Positions 62,343 to 64,000 of a DNA stretch of 64,000 nt are shown piece by piece. The stretch covers positions 1 through 64,000 of the forward strand of contig PDSJ01000019.1 of assembly GCA_002748425.1 (NCBI GenBank). Direction: 5' to 3'. The DNA comes from a candidate division KSB3 bacterium (lineage in GTDB: Bacteria; Moduliflexota; Moduliflexia; Moduliflexales; Moduliflexaceae). The position numbers and the translations under genes were made by a program. Position 1 is the first letter of the stretch, and each line of letters starts with the position of its first letter. A model generated the notes under the pieces. The model saw nothing but the letters and a program-made list of their open reading frames with translations. It searched no databases and was not told the origin of the DNA.

Positions 62343-63371
62343 TTAAATTTTGTTCACCATGGTGACGTCGCCGGCCAGCACTTCGCGCTCTTCTCCGCTG
62401 TCCAGTCTCACGAACAGCGAGCCGTTCAGGCCCATACGGCTGGCTGTTCCGTGCAGCGTTGTGTCACCCAGGTTGACTGTGACGTAACGCCCCAGCGTAC
62501 AGGAGAGTTCGCGCCAGCGTTCAAAAGCACGTTCCGGGCGGAGCCCACAGACAGTCTGATACCAAAATTCAAATGATTCGAGCAGGCGTTGCACGATCTT
62601 GGTCCGTGAGACTGTTTCCTGCAGTTCTAAACACAATGAGGTGGCTTTGTCCTGGAGCTCTTGAGGAAAGCGGGTGCTGTTGACATTGATGCCGATCCCG
62701 ACGATCAGGTGGTGAATTCTGTCCAGCTCGGCGCGGAGTTCGGTCAGGATACCGGCCGCTTTTTTGCCGTGAATCATGATATCGTTCGGCCATTTTATGG
62801 CGGGCTTGAGCTGGCACGATTTTTCCAGCGCTTCAACCACAGAAATCGCTGAAATACAGGTGATGCCCGACGCGTGTCCCGGGGCGAATTCGGGCCGCAG
62901 AATGATCGAAAGCGCAATGTCGGCTTCCGCTTGTGAAAGCCATTCACGTTTCATGCGGCCTCTGCCGTGCTTTTGCGCTTCGCAGAGCACGACCGTGCCT
63001 TCTTCTGCACCTTGCTCAGCCAGGTCCAGGGCCAAGGTATTGGTGGAAGCAAGTTCATAGCTCCAATGGATATGCCGCCCGATAGTCGTTGTCTTCAAAC
63101 CATTGCGTATTTCCAGCGGAAGCAGAAGTCGGGGCGAGGAGAGCAGCTTGTAGCCGACCGAGGTGATCGCCTCAATCTGATAGCCCAGTTTCCGGAGGGT
63201 ATTGATATGTTTCCAGATCGCGGTGCGAGACATGTTCAAGTCATTGCTGAGCCGTTCGCCAGAGATGTAGTCATGCGGTTTCGAGCGCAGTAATTCCAGA
63301 AGTCTGGCTTGGGTACTGTTACTGTCTGTCAGAGTGATTCTTTTCCCTGCTGATCGTGTATTCGTCCGCAT
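62343..63371 (-). CDS. birA: Biotin-[acetyl-CoA-carboxylase] ligase / biotin repressor
   Basis: A 342-aa bifunctional type: N-terminal winged helix (RLLELLRSKPHDYISGERLSNDLNMSRTAIWKHINTLRKLGYQIEAI), central ligase domain with biotin-binding ASTNTLALDLAEQGAEEGTVVLCEAQKHGRGRMKREW and IKWPNDIMIHGKKAAGILTEL, and an SH3-like end. It attaches biotin to carrier proteins and, having the HTH, may repress biotin genes. I start at the ATG at 63371 (CAGGAAA upstream) rather than the TTG at 63422. Confidence 0.94.
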   Translation of the reverse strand: MRTNTRSAGKRITLTDSNSTQARLLELLRSKPHDYISGERLSNDLNMSRTAIWKHINTLRKLGYQIEAITSVGYKLLSSPRLLLPLEIRNGLKTTTIGRHIHWSYELASTNTLALDLAEQGAEEGTVVLCEAQKHGRGRMKREWLSQAEADIALSIILRPEFAPGHASGITCISAISVVEALEKSCQLKPAIKWPNDIMIHGKKAAGILTELRAELDRIHHLIVGIGINVNSTRFPQELQDKATSLCLELQETVSRTKIVQRLLESFEFWYQTVCGLRPERAFERWRELSCTLGRYVTVNLGDTTLHGTASRMGLNGSLFVRLDSGEEREVLAGDVTMVNKI

Positions 63372-63421
63372 GATGAGCGTTTCCTGTTCGCCTGCTTGCC
63401 TGATAAAAGCTCTCGCAGACA

Positions 63422-63458
63422 AAGAGGCTGCAGCCGCAAGAACAGATTGCAGCCTCTT
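63422..63458 (-). terminator. Terminator of valS
   Basis: AAGAGGCTGCA and TGCAGCCTCTT form an 11-bp perfect stem with a 15-base loop, then TTGTC on the minus strand, 42 bp after the valS stop codon. Confidence 0.65.
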
Positions 63459-63499
63459 GACGATATGGAAAGTCCTTATGGGATTTTCCTGTCGTGTTT

Positions 63500-64000
63500 T
63501 CAGGTCTTCTCCGCGATCTTGGCCTCAATGACCCTGAAGACGCCTTTTGCCATGTTGGGATCTTCTTCTAAGCGATATTGTGTGACATGAACAGCCGCCA
63601 TGACGTCGTCAAGAACCAACCGAAAGGTCTGCAGCGATTCTGGATCTGCACCCAGGGTCAAGTGCTCGATCTCCCTGGCAATTGAGACGCCCTGTTCGGT
63701 TTTATACTTTCTGATTTCCGTGACGCCGGCAATCGCCAGATCAAAGCTGTCCGCAGACTGCGGTGCTTCGAGACCCTCAAAGTCAGCTTCACTCGGCCAG
63801 GCCGCTTTATGAATCTCCGGCCATGCGCTTTCTTTTGCAAAGGCCCATGACCAGATCTCTGCCGTAATATAGGGCAGCATCGGCGCAAAGAGCCGCAACA
63901 GGACGTTCAGGCCAAGCCGTAAGCTGGTGACGGCTGAATTTTTCTGGGCCTCTGTGACGTTGCCTAAGCCTTTGGCACGGTTTTTGACTAATTCAAGATA
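63500..64000 (-). CDS. valS: Valyl-tRNA synthetase, C-terminal part (partial)
   Basis: The open frame runs through the right edge of the window; the track's start at 63898 is only an internal TTG. Reading upstream of it gives YLELVKNRAKGLGNVTEAQKNSAVTSLRLGLNVLLRLFAPMLPYITAEIWSWAF, the anticodon-binding domain of class Ia synthetases. The following HKAAWPSEADFEG and the end match ValS best; the usual C-terminal coiled coil appears to be missing. About 166 codons are visible. Confidence 0.85.
   Translation of the reverse strand, partial: YLELVKNRAKGLGNVTEAQKNSAVTSLRLGLNVLLRLFAPMLPYITAEIWSWAFAKESAWPEIHKAAWPSEADFEGLEAPQSADSFDLAIAGVTEIRKYKTEQGVSIAREIEHLTLGADPESLQTFRLVLDDVMAAVHVTQYRLEEDPNMAKGVFRVIEAKIAEKT

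Noticed and set aside
1-64000. Prophage, insertion sequences or integrative element
   Set aside because: No transposase, integrase, phage structural gene, terminal inverted repeats or attachment-site duplication was found.

Overview
This is bacterial chromosomal sequence, dense with genes on both strands. There is no sign of phage, insertion sequences or CRISPR, and I found no rRNA or tRNA gene. The cell envelope appears Gram-negative: there are lipoproteins, an LpoB-type PBP activator, a small beta-barrel candidate and a BatD-like protein. The mix of a detached rpsD, gatCAB-dependent aminoacylation, MglA-type GTPases, Roco and STAND proteins and two archaeal-flavoured enzymes (PurO, G1P dehydrogenase) suggests a deep-branching or candidate phylum, for example something near the Moduliflexus/Vecturithrix (KSB3) group, or a deltaproteobacterial relative. 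This placement is an inference that the window alone cannot prove.

Layout. 0-9 kb: tail of a membrane protein, rpsD with a long leader, then gatC-gatA-gatB followed by a helical-repeat protein (minus strand). Diverging from it are a RodZ-like HTH membrane protein, a second helical-repeat protein, an FmdB zinc ribbon and dut. 9-18 kb: pgi, a STAS protein and pepT (plus); an M42 peptidase and flippase-like membrane protein, rlmD-type rRNA methyltransferase, Nudix and PurO (minus); an Fe-S aldo-keto reductase (plus). 19-27 kb, minus: glgC, the yebC-ruvC-ruvA-ruvB operon, alr, a Tat lipoprotein glycosidase and a glyoxylate-reductase-like enzyme. 27-36 kb, plus: an NlpC/P60 lipoprotein, MoxR-DUF58-BatD without the usual VWA genes, a GNAT, then PHP-deacetylase-OppB. 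36-40 kb: an M50 protease, a GT39-like membrane protein and a beta-barrel candidate.

40-45 kb holds the most unusual unit. From one near-consensus promoter run a 662-aa acidic, coiled-coil, double-zinc-ribbon protein, then a 702-aa fusion of an MglA-type GTPase, a long acidic segment and a helical C-terminal domain that looks HEPN-like, then peptide deformylase. The two acidic regions share the same Asp/Glu-Leu-Phe style, so the pair may form a GTPase-controlled assembly. This is inferred, and I know of no description of it.

47-63 kb looks more accessory. A STAND-like ATPase with Sel1 repeats, SppA and a G1P dehydrogenase run on the minus strand. Divergent from them, across a 313-bp two-promoter region, are a Nudix hydrolase and a 1061-aa LRR-Roc-COR GTPase whose LRR DNA is a near-perfect 69-bp tandem array. 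Then come a lipoprotein/LpoB pair, a secreted protein of unknown role, a thioredoxin-like protein directly abutting the remnant of a metallo-beta-lactamase-fold gene, a HAD phosphatase, an unknown conserved protein, birA and the 3' end of valS.

Several ORF-track starts are too long. I shortened gatA, dut, glgC, the STAS protein, moxR, the GNAT, the deacetylase, alr, G1P dehydrogenase, both surface-protein genes at 58-60 kb, the HAD protein and birA, using ribosome-binding sites, signal peptides, overlaps or family starts.
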